DNA from: Xestospongia muta
Taxonomy: Eukaryota; Porifera; Demospongiae; Haplosclerida; Petrosiidae
Direction of reading: 5' to 3'
NCBI GenBank assembly: GCA_963693285.1
Contig: OY848931.1
Span: 811,001 to 875,000, forward strand
Length of the DNA: 64,000 nucleotides
Position 1 is the first letter of the stretch. Each line of letters starts with the position of its first letter. Positions 12,360 to 29,544 of the stretch are shown here, one piece after another. Both the position numbers and the translations under genes were made by a program. The notes below the pieces were generated by a model that had not been told where the DNA came from, did no database searches, and saw only the letters and a list, made by a program, of their open reading frames with translations.

Positions 12360-12859
12360 ACACACAAGTAGTTGTTGTGGTATTTTGTGCTAGATAATTT
12401 TCATTTTGTTTTGTTTTTGAAAGAGAAAGCAATCGTTATTATTATGCATTAATTTTATCAAATGTTGGAACATTCACGTGGTATACTGGTTTCATTAATA
12501 CATTCACCAGTAGAATAGACAAATTCCATTAGAAAAGTCTGGTTACATAAGACCAACAAATAATAGTAACTGATTAACTAACATCACTTAATATCTACAG
12601 GAGAAAAAAGATGACATGTATAATAATATGGTTTACTTTCTTATATTTAAGAGCTTAAGGCGACTTGATCTTGTACTTACCTCTTTTCAGAACAATAAAG
12701 CCCTACTATGATCTGAATAAGGTCTTGTCCTTTTTTGGTCATACCCTTGAGCATAGTAATCATTAAACAAAGTGACTGTGTACTTTTTAATAATAACTAT
12801 AATTACGTAATTTTATTCTTGATATAAAATATGTCTTGGATAATATACTGTGTTAAAAA
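12360..12859. other. Convergent 3' regions of SNRNP70 and the TBC gene
   Basis: About 500 bp of AT-rich sequence between two stop codons on opposite strands. It should hold both 3' UTRs and polyadenylation sites. No RNA gene, repeat or further coding sequence is evident. Confidence 0.4.
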
Positions 12860-15201
12860 TCAAAATGGAGATAACATGTTTGACTTTGTCTCAAATGATT
12901 CTCTCTGTTGCCTTCTCTTAGCTATTCGAGGACTTCGTCGAGGTACTGTTTTAACTTGATGGATCAATGGAGAGTCTTTAACAGAACTAGGAGAATCAAA
13001 CGACAGCTTTATAGCTTCATTATATTCTTCGTTTAGTTCTCTACATTTTGAAATAGCATTCCTCTTTGGTACTGTATTAGCCGTGAGACTTTTCATCTCA
13101 ATAGTGTTTGGTGAAGTATAAATTAATCCAGTATCAGGACTATAGTGAAGTGTTGCACAGCCTTTCTTAAAAGACATTACTGTGGATTGACTAATAGAAG
13201 TGGTTAGAGATGGAGTTGCTAAATTATTCTGAGCAGTTTTATTTTTTCGAGAAACTACAGGTGTCACTGTAGACACCTCATCCAGTTTGGTTCTTTTAGC
13301 CGGTGTAAAGACATTTACTAATTTTGATAAAAAACTTGGTGTCATAGGTACATCAGAAGTATCTATTATTGAGCAAAATTACTGATGAAATTGTAAGTGT
13401 ATTAATGAACTCACCAAGTAAATCATGCTTTCTTTTACGGCCGCTTTTCTGAAGGTAGTCTTGTTTTCTTTTTTCCAATGTGATCTCTTCTTTCTCTATG
13501 TTCTGTTCAGCTAATAACCAATATCCTTTAAGATCAACAACACTGTTAAGTGCTGAACCAGATGTTATCAATGGTTTCATTAGTTTTCTATGGATACTAA
13601 AGAAAGACTCTTTAAAATAACAATCAAAAAAATTGTTACATAAGTACATTTTTACTTACAGTCTTGCTGGAATGTTTTGAAGGAAAGGCAACACTTGATC
13701 TAATCTTGACATGGCTAGTAACTCAGCTATAAATCAAAGAGGTACACGTCAACATAATGATACCAACTACTCACGTTGACAAAGCTCCATGATTGCAAGA
13801 GCAGCATTTAACAATTGATGAATACCTTAAAGAGAAAAGGGATTTACAATTTTTGTGTTGTGTGTTCCTAACTTCATAGTACCTTCAGAAATAAACAAAT
13901 CAGCTATGAACAAAACTGTATCCCAACAATTGAGACAAGTGAAGAGACACATGAACCATTGAGTTGAATACATCAAGGAATGGATATCTAGCGTTCTCTA
14001 GAGATAAAATAGAACAAGTGACAACACACACACACACACACACACATACAAGATGCTTTCCTAGTTCTGGATATCTTCTGTCAATCATCAGAGACAGTAT
14101 TTCTGATAACAATTTGACTCTACACAAGACAAGTCATAATAATTCCTGTAATGTAAGATATATACTTCTTGAGGCTTTTATCAAAGAACAAGTAATAGTG
14201 ATCATGGCTGTCTAAGAGAGACACAAAACACCAAAAAGTAGTCTGTTAACAAGATACATCATTTCCTTGATCATTTAATATCACATAGTACCTCTTCATC
14301 GTGTAAATTCATCAGTAATAGTGCTACAATATATGCCATTCCTGTGAAATGTGTTGAGACACACCCACTAAATGGTATCATGTCTTTACCTTGACAATAG
14401 CCAATAGTAGTGTTATAAAGGTAATACGCAGCTAAAATACGGAACAGGACTAACTGGTTTGCAGAACCAGTTACAAACATTTTATGGTTAGGAAATGTAC
14501 GATCTAGACGAAGGAGAGAATGTGTCTTGTTATCTTTTCTATTATACTTACCAATGTCCATTAGTATTTGTCTCAGGGCACTCAGAAAATCTTTACAATC
14601 GGTATACGAGTCATCTTGACAGTTTAGTTGAAGATCTAAGAGATGATGTTATTAATGTTTGTGTTACAAGACTGTACCTATGTTTGCTACAAGTGTGCTC
14701 AAATTATCTTCATACGTCCACTGACAGGATTGTAATTGGTTGTCTAATTTACTAATCAATTCCTATTAACAAGGAACACTTCAATATTATATTATAGAAT
14801 TAACCATTTAACCTGATAAGTATGAGAGTCCTTAGCTTTCTCCTTTATCTCATCAATTTTGAGAGCATCTTTCCATATGGAACATCGGAGAGGAGGAGGT
14901 ACACCTTTCTTAATAAGATGTCTCATCTAAATCTCAATGTTATAAGTAATATTTAATGATTATTTAGTCTACCTCAGTTGATGTTTTGTCAGTTACATCA
15001 GTAATAGTCTCATTAGCTTTAAAACTAAAAATACAAAAATGTTGAGGAGTATATATTGTTATCCACAAACCATAGTCCATTACAAATATTCTCTGCTTCT
15101 AGCTCCAAAGGATCTCTTAGAAAACCATGTTTGTCAAACTTTTCTATTTCTGTTTCCTCTTCAACAGCCACTATATCGCTACTATTATTAGCAGCCTCCA
15201 T
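12860..15201 (-). CDS. TBC-domain Rab GTPase-activating protein
   Basis: Begins MEAANNSSDIVAVEEETEIE at 15201, then FDKHGFLRDPLELEAENI. Later exons give MRHLIKKGVPPPLRCSIW, the usual TBC entry motif. Splicing across 14516-14570 yields QILMDIDRTFPNH, which has the IxxDxxR arginine-finger motif. The next joint gives IGYCQG followed by MAYIVALLLMNLHDEE, with the glutamine finger (YCQG). Both catalytic fingers are therefore intact and an active RabGAP is expected. The LDRTFP-type motif resembles GRTP1/TBC1D6, but I do not assign an orthologue. The C-terminal exon (12860-13345) is Ser/Thr-rich and ends with a basic RRSPRIAKRRQQR stretch that could be a nuclear localisation signal. One intron carries a CA repeat. 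Confidence 0.87.
14024..14046. repeat. (CA)n microsatellite
   Basis: About eleven CA units inside an intron of the TBC gene. Confidence 0.9.
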
Positions 15202-15735
15202 TAAGTATGGCGGAATATACTATCAGAAATTCATGAAATGGGCGTTGAGACTACAGATGTCCATGAATAATAAGTACATGATATCGCACCACTTAATGCG
15301 TTTAGACTGGAGACACTTGGATAAATTAAAAAGAAATTAAACAATCTCTAGATGAAATAATTGGCTTCCAAATGATGCTAATATATTGTTCTCTGCTTAG
15401 TTAAATATCTCTTAATAAAATGTTCTTATAGATGGTATTAGGTGGTTCAATAAGATATATAATCTCTGGGACATACAACAACCATAGATACCTTTATTAA
15501 AGGCAGAGAGATGTATGACAACATTATCCTTATCTGTCCACTGAATTATTATGAATTATTTCACTCTACCCACTAATTGATCAAAGTTGTTATGAATATA
15601 TGATATACCCATTCCTATGGAGACATGGCTAATAGTTTTTTCAACCCTTCTCACAAACATCTTCCTGTTATAATAAATTCATACATCAAAAAATCATATC
15701 TGTGTCAATTTTGTAAATGTATCACAGTCTCTCCC
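15202..15735. other. Gap between TBC gene and RPL27A
   Basis: 534 bp between the start of the TBC gene and the stop of RPL27A, both on the minus strand. It should contain the RPL27A 3' UTR and the TBC promoter. No coding sequence, RNA gene or repeat was recognised. Confidence 0.4.
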
Positions 15736-16730
<995 letters not shown>

Positions 16731-16814
16731 CTTGTATGTATCACCACGAGTTACAAAAGTCACGTGATCAACCACGTGGTGCTGTAAGCAGAAAAGGATG
16801 ACTACATAGTGGGT
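16731..16814. promoter_or_regulatory. Bidirectional promoter RPL27A/POLR1F with two E-boxes
   Basis: 84 bp separate the divergent start codons. Two canonical CACGTG E-boxes lie at 16761-16766 and 16773-16778, the second inside ACCACGTGGT, with 12 bp start to start (near one helical turn). CACGTG is bound by Myc/Max, USF and MITF-type bHLH-Zip factors in animals. On the RPL27A strand, pyrimidine runs (CCTTTTCT at 16797-16790, CTTTT at 16759-16755) could be TOP-type initiation sites. Confidence 0.6.
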
Positions 16815-17660
16815 ATGCAGAGAAATCCAGTTAACGAGCTCTACTTCGTCTCAGTGGAGGTTAAAGAACACATTATTCTAATGCCTTCTTACATTGGACA
16901 GATTGAGAAAGGAATATTTGAACATTTAAATAAACGTATCCTTCAATATTCACCAGAAATAGGCGGAGTAATGGTTGCTTACTCAAAACCAGTGATATTA
17001 CAAAATGCAGGTCTCATTGTTGACGATAACCCTCAAATCCACTTTGATTTGAAGTATTTAGCATGCGTCTTTCAACCTGTGATAGGCAGTATACTTCAAG
17101 CCGTAATTCACAGGATTGGCAATGGTTACATAATATGTTTGTCACGTGGCTGTTTCAGTATATACATTCCTATCAACACAAGTCATCATAATATAGTACT
17201 CAATGAAGACGTTTATGTTCGTATAGTAAAGCCATCTACATCTGGTGATGATATGACATTAATTGGAGAGCTTTTAGGTAAAGAATTACCCAGTTTAGAT
17301 GATAATGTGAAGAGTAAAAAGGAAAAGAAGAAAGATAATGAGAAAAAAGATACTTCAGTAGACACTAAATTTTGCAAGAAGAAGAAAGCAAAATTGAAAA
17401 GTGATCAATCAACATTACTGACATGTGATTCCGAGACTGATACAATAAATTGTAATATAATAGAGACTAATAGTCAGGAGACTGTTGAGTTTGGAAGTAA
17501 GTTAAAGAAAGGTATTAAAAGAGCTCTCAGTACATATGATGGTGAACACAGACATTCAAAGAAATTAAAAAAGACAGCTGCTATAGATATTACTGATGTA
17601 GCTAATGGACTAAATAAATCAAAGAGTCATAAAACTAAAAAGAAAAAGAAATCTAATTAA
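16815..17660 (+). CDS. POLR1F: RNA polymerase I subunit RPA43
   Basis: Single-exon gene of 281 codons. A GTG two codons upstream is in frame, but the ATG at 16815 is the natural start. The N-terminal half (VSVEVKEHIILMPSYIGQIE, then GIFEHLNKRILQYSPEIGGVMVAYSKP) matches the RPA43 tip domain, including the YSPEIGGVMVAY segment equivalent to vertebrate YSESLLGVPIAY. It is followed by an S1/OB-like part (VIGSILQAVIHRIGNGYIIC, LSRGCFSIYIP). The second half is Lys-rich with several basic clusters, typical of nucleolar proteins. RPA43 with RPA14-type partners forms the Pol I stalk that contacts Rrn3/TIF-IA for rRNA transcription. Pairing with RPL27A links rRNA and ribosomal protein synthesis. Confidence 0.9.
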   Translation: MQRNPVNELYFVSVEVKEHIILMPSYIGQIEKGIFEHLNKRILQYSPEIGGVMVAYSKPVILQNAGLIVDDNPQIHFDLKYLACVFQPVIGSILQAVIHRIGNGYIICLSRGCFSIYIPINTSHHNIVLNEDVYVRIVKPSTSGDDMTLIGELLGKELPSLDDNVKSKKEKKKDNEKKDTSVDTKFCKKKKAKLKSDQSTLLTCDSETDTINCNIIETNSQETVEFGSKLKKGIKRALSTYDGEHRHSKKLKKTAAIDITDVANGLNKSKSHKTKKKKKSN

Positions 17661-17787
17661 TGTTAAATTTTATTCATGATTATTGAAGCAAGTCGTAAAT
17701 GTCCGTATATTATTAAAACGCAAACTTGACAGTGACGGCTGTATATTCTACTTCGTGTGTGTTCTCCTGACTGTTCAGTACGCCATT

Positions 17788-20700
17788 ATGATGAGCAACT
17801 CTTTCGTTAACAACGCCAAGCGACAGAAAATGGAGTAAGTATCATTGTAATACTCCATCTGTAGAAATAAAACGTTTCAGATAGTTTGTGTACAGTACAA
17901 AGAGAATCAATGTTGTTTAGTATGTTTATACTTGGTAATGTACTAGACAGCAGTTTACATAAGGATTATTATGTAATCTGTTGAGGTTCCTTTGATGAGC
18001 CATTAGATTTATTAGGTTTTTAGGTATTGCAGGAAATTAAGTGAGGAATATATCGGAATTGAGAATAAATAACCCCCCCCCCATATTTTCAAAGCAATTC
18101 ACCAACTTTACCCCAACTAAATTAATCCATTATATAGTATAATAAAGACTAAATTAACCCACTATAATTATAGTATAATGAAGATACTCACAATTTTTGT
18201 AATATCTATGTCATAAATAGCCTGCAGGACATTGTATCGGATGTATGTGAAAATTGATATTAACCCAGGAATGTAAACTTTAAATGCTTAAACTCCACTA
18301 TAAGAATTAAAAGTGATCCATAACAATAAATACACATAACAGACACTGTAGCCAGCTTTGGGTAATGTTGATATTCTCTGTGCCAGCTACTATAGCATTT
18401 ATTCTACCAGACATTATCTTCATATGGTATGTAGTGTGCACCAGTTTCCTGTCCTGACCTTACCACACTTGTGGCCTCTTCTATTAGCAACTTAGCACTA
18501 TCAGTCATGTTTTGATAATAACTGATACTATAAACAGGAAAAATACTAAAGAGTAAACTTATAAGTCTTATGCCGTTAATTGTATGCATTATCATTTTAT
18601 TAACACTTGTTTTCACTAGTTTTCCCCAGGCCTTGTTGAGTGGAGGTCCTTCAATGACGGTGCCTATGATTCCACTTGATGATGGTCGACTCTCCGATGA
18701 TGAAGACTCGCATAAGCATAAAGGTGGGCTTAATTCAAAACTTTCTGCTGAGGCAAAGTAAGTATTGATTTATGATTCAGAGTCATTTTACACTTATCAT
18801 ATAGACGGTCACAACATTGTGAAGTTGAGAAGAGAAGGAGAGAGAAAATGAATCGGTACATGTCAGAATTAGCTCAAATGATTCCAGCTTGTAATGCTGT
18901 CCCTCGTAAACTGGACAAACTCTCTATTTTAAAGATGGCAGTAGACCACATGAAGAACTTACGAGGTGAGTAATGAGCACTCTTATTTGTACGCGCACAC
19001 GCAATCTTGTAGTAGCAGTTGGCAACTGTTCTGTACTCACTTTGCCAAGCGTTGATTCTGTCTCGTCTGTGTTTGTAAACTTGTGTTATAATTCGCTAGT
19101 AATGTTTTATATTTTTAGATATGAGAATAATATTAGTTTGTCTGGCAACTATGCTATTATATACGATAGTGTGACATAATGGTTAATTTAAAGGCACACT
19201 CCCTGACATAATGGTTAATTTAAAGGCACACTCCCTGACATAATGGTTAATTTAAAGCCACACTCCCAATCACTATTTTGCTAATATAAACTATTATATA
19301 AGATAACGTAACTTTGTTTAGTTTTGGTGTACATGTAGTGTCTTGTTGGTATACGTGTATATATGTGGGGTGTTAATTTAATTATATGTTATTATAATCT
19401 ACATTTTTTAGGTGACCCTCATTGTAGCTCTGATTACAAGCCTGGTTTTCTAACAGATGAAGAACTGAAACAATTGGTTGTTGAAGTAAGTCTTTATTCA
19501 GTTTTATACTCTCGTTGATATGATTGCATCTCTCTCTCTCTCATTTGTAGGCTGCTAATGGCTTCATGATAATTATTAGCTGTGATAAAGCACGCGTTCT
19601 CTTTGTCTCTGACACTATGTCTGATGTCCTTCATGAACCACCTGTAAGTCAGAACTGGCTTGGATCAACTCTTTACAATTACACATATACACACATCTAC
19701 TTACCTTGTGATATTAGACCAGGAAGAAACTTTTAGGATATATTAGACCAGGAAGAAAATCTATGATATATTAGACCAGGAAGGAACTTTTAGGATATAT
19801 TAGACCAGGAAGAAACTCTATGATATATTAGACTTGGAAGAAACTTAATGGTAAATTAGACCATGAAGAAACTCTGATATATTAGACCAGGAAGGAACTC
19901 TACAATACATTATACCAGGAAGGAACTATTTACAATAGAAATGTATTATATGGTGATAATGTAACATACTGTATGATATATCATGTATTAACTGTTGCTC
20001 TGTTGTTAGGAGAACTGGCTTGGATCAACTCTTTACGATTTGCTTCATCCAAAAGACATTCAGAAAGTGAAGGAGCAGTTAGTCTCATTTGATGTAGAGG
20101 AAGGTAAGATCACATCCAATCTTATACACTGGTATGTCATTCCTCTCCTTTCTTTCAGCTTTGGCTGCTAGTGCTAAACAGAATTGTACTAAATGTAAGC
20201 CATATATATTATATATACAACAGACATGTATAGCTCATAGCTGCTAGAGTAATAGTCTAGACTGTCATTTGCTAAATAGTTATAGTGCATGTGGGATAAG
20301 GTTTGTATATCCTATCTCTTTTTGAGTATGCAATGGCATATGTCTTTGATTTGAGGTGCTGTAAAATAATCCAGACTCCCATACCTTCTGTCATTTCATA
20401 TGTAATATATAGGTAAACATCACAACATTTTGAGGTGCTAGTATGACATCTCTCTTTCACACACACACATATTAGCTCCTTTAGTTATGCATCCTCAGTC
20501 AATGAATGGTCTTCGACGTTCCTTTCTTTGTCGAGTAAAGCGAGGTGGCTCTAATCATCCATCACCAGACTCCACTTCTAGAGAATCGTCTATCCTGGTT
20601 AGTATATATTAACTCATTAAAATGTTTCATTTTAATTTATGATCTTAATTAACAGGGTCTGTCTGAGAATGATGACTTCCTCGACAACTCCAAAAATATT

Positions 20701-21942
20701 ACTCATGCATACAACCAGCAATATGCTGTACTACATTGTACTGGGTTTATTAGAACATTGACACCAGCTGAGAGACAATCCCTTCAAGTTGAAAAAGACA
20801 TTACGGGAGCTTGCTTGGTAGCTGTAGCTCGGCTACAACATTTTGGAGACTCTGCCCCTCAAACCAGTATGTCACCAAATGAGAAAGAATTTGTGGCTAG
20901 AGTGGGCACTGATGGGAGATTTACCTACGTTGATCCGCGGTAAGACAACCTTGAAAAGACACTAAATTTATATTTTGTATAATTATTTCTCTTTTTTATA
21001 GTGTGGCTAATATTTTGGGTTATCTGCCTCAAGATTTATCTGGTCAAAACTCGTATGATTACTTTCATCCAGATGATATTCAGAAGATGGTCCAACTCCA
21101 TCATGAGTCTATGAAAACTCGTGGTCCTATGCCAACAGTGCATTATCGTTTCTTATCAAAAAATCAAAAATGGGTGTGGCTGGCTATGAAAGCATTTAGT
21201 TTCGTCAATCCATTTTCACAACAAATTGAGTATGTGGTGTGTACCAATGTAGCCCACACAAAGTAAGTGACAGTACTATGTTATTTTTAACCCTCCACTT
21301 TATTCTCATTGTAGATTAGTGGATAGCTGTGAATCATCACCTCAAGATAGTTCTATGTCAGTATCAGGTTCTCATGACTCAATTCGTCGGTTCAACCAGT
21401 CATCCACCCTAACAACGGCTCCATCTACAACTACCACTGTTCCCACAACTCAAGAAAGTACTAGTTTTCCATCTGATATGGTCGGTATCCTACCGGAATT
21501 AAACTCAACTGATCTACAGAGTTGGAACGGGTTTTTAGGTGTCCCACCCCAAGCAGATGTGTACTCCTCTAGTAGTGCATCTAGTTGTCCAACATCTTCA
21601 TCAATTATGTCAGTATCGTCTGCCACATCAACACAGTCCACAGTTGTTTCTCAACCCGCTGACACAACTGTACAAGAAAATGCTGTAACAGCTCAAAAAA
21701 TTGTTGATAACTACTTGAAAATGAATGTTGCCCCTCCACCTAGAAGGGATTTCAACTATAGTTTTCCTCCTGGACTTTTCCCAGGCGAAGTTGACTTAGA
21801 GGGTTCAGCTCAAGCTTATCATAATCTTATTGATGGTTTAGATAGCAATATTGATTTGCAACAGTTACTTAATCAAGTTGATGCTGATCCATTTAAATCC
21901 TCTGCTATCCTTAACGAATTAGACTTTGATATATTTGATTAA
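17788..21942 (+). CDS. ARNT/BMAL-type bHLH-PAS transcription factor
   Basis: Two ATGs lie at 17788 and 17791. Exon 2 (from 18620) gives [20 protein letters not shown] and an acidic stretch. The bHLH is [20 protein letters not shown] followed by [20 protein letters not shown], with the E-box-reading H/E/R residues present. PAS-A starts [20 protein letters not shown] and contains VLFVSD and [17 protein letters not shown] (20880-21262) contains [20 protein letters not shown] and [10 protein letters not shown]. This is a class II partner subunit: PRKLDKL and LHPKDI are closer to BMAL, other parts to ARNT, so no symbol is given. The Ser/Thr-rich C-terminus ends in an acidic [10 protein letters not shown] that could be a transactivation motif. 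It would dimerise with HIF, AhR or CLOCK-type partners. Confidence 0.92.
19171..19267. repeat. Three tandem copies of a 32 bp unit
   Basis: The unit beginning GACATAATGGTTAATTTAAA occurs three times head to tail with almost no divergence (the third has one G to C change) inside an intron of the bHLH-PAS gene. Confidence 0.9.
19651..20040. repeat. Duplicated exon edge flanking a 28 bp minisatellite
   Basis: The first 30 bp around the exon starting near 20011 (AGAACTGGCTTGGATCAACT onward) also occur at 19651-19680, inside the preceding intron just after its donor, with one mismatch. Between them (about 19712-19928) lie roughly eight degenerate 25-29 bp units of the type ATATTAGACCAGGAAGAAAC. 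The layout suggests a 360 bp tandem duplication or slippage event that captured an exon edge. Confidence 0.85.
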
Positions 21943-22285
21943 AGATTCCCTTCTTACACACAATACTTGCTACACAATATTATAATATATAATAACAATT
22001 ATTATAACACTTAATAATTATAATACACTACTTCTTCATATATTTCTATTGTTGAATACACATGTGTATATTATTATGTAGTTATCTGTGTCTTACTGAA
22101 TGACTTAGATGTTAAGAATTATATTATATGTGTGTCCTTTATGTTTAAGTTTCTTCTCTTGTCTGTAAACAAAACTTATTTTTCTTTTCATTACCTCTTG
22201 TACAAAGAGGCTAACAATATAACACTCATTATTACAATAATTATGTTATACAAATCATGTCACTCATTGTGTACAGTTTTAATGT
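21943..22285. other. Convergent 3' region of bHLH-PAS and ACAA2 genes
   Basis: 343 bp of strongly AT-rich sequence between two stop codons on opposite strands. Nothing beyond expected 3' UTR sequence is recognised. Confidence 0.4.
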
Positions 22286-23878
22286 TTATTGTATATTCTC
22301 TAATAACAAAGCTATGCCTTGACCTCCTCCAATACAAGCTGATCCTATAGAATATTTGACACCTCTACGTCTCATCTCGTACACAAGATGAGCTGTGATG
22401 CGAGAACCTGAAGCTCCCACTGGATGACCTAGAGCTATGGCACCTCCATTAACATTGGTCTTGTTTCTATCAAGACCAAGTTCTTTTTCTACAGCTATAA
22501 ATTGTGCAGCAAAAGCTTCGTTTACCTGTAGTAGATGAAGTATATTGATGAATGCATGATGGGTAGACATACTTACTTCCACTAGGTCTATCTGATCCAA
22601 AGTCATCTCGGCATGTGCCAATATGTTTCTGATAGCGTAGGCTGGTCCAATTCCCATAATAGCAGGATCAACACCAGCTATACCATATCCAATAATACGT
22701 GCTAAAGGTGTCAGGTTATGTTTGTTTACAGCATCTTCACTAGCTACTATAACAGCAGAGGCACCATCACAAATACCCTATAAGATTATATGTAATTCTT
22801 TCTGTGCATGTACTTAATGTTTTTCATACCGAGGCACTACCAGCTGTCACAGTGCCGTTCTCTTTAAAGACTGGAGGCAAGGTTCCTAGTTTTTCTAATG
22901 TAGTTTCACGAGGATGTTCATCAACTGTCATCATCTCAGGACCTTTCTTTCCTTTGACCTCCATTGGCACCAACTCAGCATCGAAATAACCATTTTTATT
23001 AGCTAGAGAGAGAGGGGGGGAGTTACCATTACAAGATGCTATCCACATAATTCCATACCATTCACCCATCTCTGCTGACTCATCAATGAAAACTCATCAC
23101 ATTGTTCACGACTAATGTCATATTTCTCAGCAAGATTCTCTGCTGTCACTCCCATTGGTAATTTGACGTAGGAATCAGATAAAGTAGCCCACAAGCTATC
23201 CTCAAGCTAGAAAACAAATCATCAACATTACACTATTTATAATTAATATTTTATTAGATAATTTTAATGAAATAATAAATTTACCTTGGGCTCTTTACCA
23301 AGAGGCATTCCCCAGCGAATATTACGAACAACATAAGGTGATTGACTCATATTCTCGGCTCCTCCAGTGAGTACAATTTGACTCAAACCAGTCCCTATCT
23401 CCTAGTAACAGTATTATAACAAATTTAGAGATAGTACCATCACCTGTATAGCATTCACAATAGATTGAAAACCAGACCCACACAGTCTGTTAACAGTTAA
23501 AGCTGGTACTGATATTGGTACTCCGGCTTTCAAGGCAGCATGCCGAGCAATGTAAGCACCATCTGCAGAAGACTAAAGAGAACATTGTACGTCAATAATG
23601 GAGCCATTTAGATTAAAGGAGTACATTCTTTCTTTAAAATATGAAAAGTCTATTCTCTTGACAGTATAACATTTCTGAGCTCTGTTACTTACTTGACTGA
23701 CATTACCAATTATTACAGAGTCAATATTATCAGGAGAGATATTGCCAGACTCCATTGCTGCTTTGTTTGCCACAGCTGCTAGTTCAGTAGCAGAGATATC
23801 TTTGAATTTTCCACCAAACGTTCCAAATGGAGTTCGCTTAGCAGCCACAACAAATACACCTCTTACAAGATTAGCCAT
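22286..23878 (-). CDS. ACAA2: Mitochondrial 3-ketoacyl-CoA thiolase
   Basis: Start at 23878: [20 protein letters not shown], matching ACAA2, whose N-terminus is an uncleaved mitochondrial signal. An in-frame ATG at 23929 would add 17 residues. Active-site features are all present: nucleophilic Cys in [16 protein letters not shown], the [15 protein letters not shown] loop, [20 protein letters not shown] with the catalytic His, and the second Cys in [10 protein letters not shown] near the C-terminus. The enzyme performs the last, thiolytic step of fatty-acid beta-oxidation. Several short introns interrupt it; the chain is near family length (about 395 residues). It converges on the bHLH-PAS gene and is in tandem behind RSU1. 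Confidence 0.93.
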
Positions 23879-24030
23879 GTTGAATTGAATATAAACTCCT
23901 CCCAAACGTCTGTTCACTAAATTATTCATTGAGATATCATGAACATTTCCACTAAACTACAACTAAAAATACACTTTGCAGATGACAAATTAAAAAAAAA
24001 ATTTTTTTGATTTATGGAAAATTGTAGTCA

Positions 24031-25530
24031 TTATAGGTTCCATCCTGGACCAGAAAGAGCAGGGACTTTGCGATGCTTAGTGTTACGACATTTCTTTCCT
24101 GACCGATAATCTCGTTTGATTCTGTTATATTTACCAGCATCATTAAACTCAGCATAGTAACTAAGAAAGAGAGAGTGAGTATATATGTACTAAATTTAAT
24201 CCAAAGTACTCACACTCTGTATTCTTCAGTTCTAAGATAATCGAAAAGCTGTTTAATGTTTACTGAGTGACTCTCTAGACATTCTATCAAAGGATTGTCA
24301 TTAATCTTAAAACAACTCTTTTCAGTTTGGAAATTTAGTCGAGCTAATATGAAGACAAATATAATAACTTTTTAATAAATTTGATGCATTCTTTTACTAA
24401 CCTAATTCAGGAGGTAGTACATTAATTTGATTTCCTTGAAGTTGCAGCGTCAGCAGTTTCTGACAGGCATGAATAGTGGAGGGAACGTCAACAATGTCGT
24501 TATCACGAATTATCAACTAATAGAAGAAAAAAGTCAATAGAAGTTCTTCGAAAATGAAGGACGGCTACTTACGACTTCAAGATGGATAAACTTCTCAATG
24601 TTAGGTGGAAACATATTCAGGTCATTATCGCCAAGAAACAATGCCCTAAGGCAACCTAAAAAACACAAAATGAACATTGTACAACCACAAATATTACTAC
24701 TACTTCTACCAAATTACAGTATTGGTAGTAAGTTAGAGAGTATTACCTCCAAGATAGGCAAAGTTAGCAGAGAAAGATGCTGATGTAAGGTTGTTGTAGG
24801 TGAGGTCTAATATTTGAAGGGAGGGGAAGGACCCAAAACCACGAGGTAATTCACAGAGACGATTCAATCTAAAAATAGAAAATTATTTTTTACCTTATAT
24901 GGTAAAAAATGGAGTCACATTGTTGTTTAACCAACAAACTATTACCAAACGTGATGGTGTACACACACACACACAGTACATTATACATAATGTATTAACT
25001 CACGCTACATTGAGTTCTCTAAGTTTGGGTAATGTACTAATAGTCCCTGGTAATTCCTAGATAAGTCAACAAACATCAGAGAAAGAGATAAAGGACTTAC
25101 TTCCAAATGATTATTGAACAGATTGAGGTACTCCAAACTTGTAAGATTGGCAATTTCTGGTGGAAGCTCTACACCAAGACAAAATACAGTATTAGGTGTG
25201 TAATACATAATGACCTATAGTCTTAACACCAGACATTCTATAAAGAAGGGTCTGGCCTTGAAACTAAAGTGATATACCTGCTATTTTGTTGTGACTGAGA
25301 ATAAGTTTAGTTAAATGACGAATTGAAACTATTGAAAACAACAATAACATTATAATACAATCATTGGATATTATGGATGGCTGTTCAAAGAACACATTTA
25401 TAAATCATTTTCATTTCTTACATAACTCTGGTACGTCTTCTAAGACAGAGATCCCTTCATCAGGAAGATGGATAGCTGTCTCTTTCTTCTGTCTTGACTG
25501 TTCAACAGCTTTTCTCAACGCTCTACTCAT
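24031..25530 (-). CDS. RSU1: Ras suppressor protein 1, leucine-rich repeat protein
   Basis: Start at 25530: MSRALRKAVEQSRQKKETAI, then LPDEGISVLEDVPEL, matching RSU1 N-terminal sequence. LRR units follow in separate exons: IVSIRHLTKLILSHNKIA, then PPEIANLTSLEYLNLFNNHL, LNRLCELPRGFGSFPSLQIL and DLTYNNLTSASFSANFAYLG, CLRALFLGDNDLNMFPPNIE and IRDNDIVDVPSTIHACQKLL. The C-terminus has NDNPLIECLESHSVNIKQLF followed by YLRTEEYRVYY and ends GPGWNL. In animals RSU1 binds PINCH in the ILK-PINCH-parvin complex at integrin adhesions. About 270 residues, complete. Divergent from YME1L with 112 bp between starts. Confidence 0.9.
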
Positions 25531-25642
25531 GATCTGTTTGTTCTTTGTTAATAATTAATCAAACCACGCCCATTTTGACCACACCCACTTACATGTTCTG
25601 ACTTAACAAAGGAGGTTCAAGTTTTGGTGCTTTTTATTAATC
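25531..25642. promoter_or_regulatory. Short bidirectional promoter RSU1/YME1L1
   Basis: 112 bp between divergent start codons. Both promoters must lie here or in the first exons. No clear NRF1 or E-box motif is present. Confidence 0.45.
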
Positions 25643-29423
<3,781 letters not shown>

Positions 29424-29544
29424 CAAAACTTCTAAACATCACAATAATGATTAATATTAATATTAATATTATCAAACATATTGAAACTAACTATTACTTA
29501 AGAGCTCCGCCTTCAATTAGCTTGACCCCACGAGGTAAAGAGCT

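Noticed and set aside
12860..13345. Separate small gene with its own ATG
   Set aside because: The frame is the C-terminal exon of the TBC gene; the internal Met is not needed and acceptor sequence precedes it.
16809..16814. GTG start for POLR1F
   Set aside because: Nuclear eukaryotic gene with an in-frame ATG two codons later at 16815.
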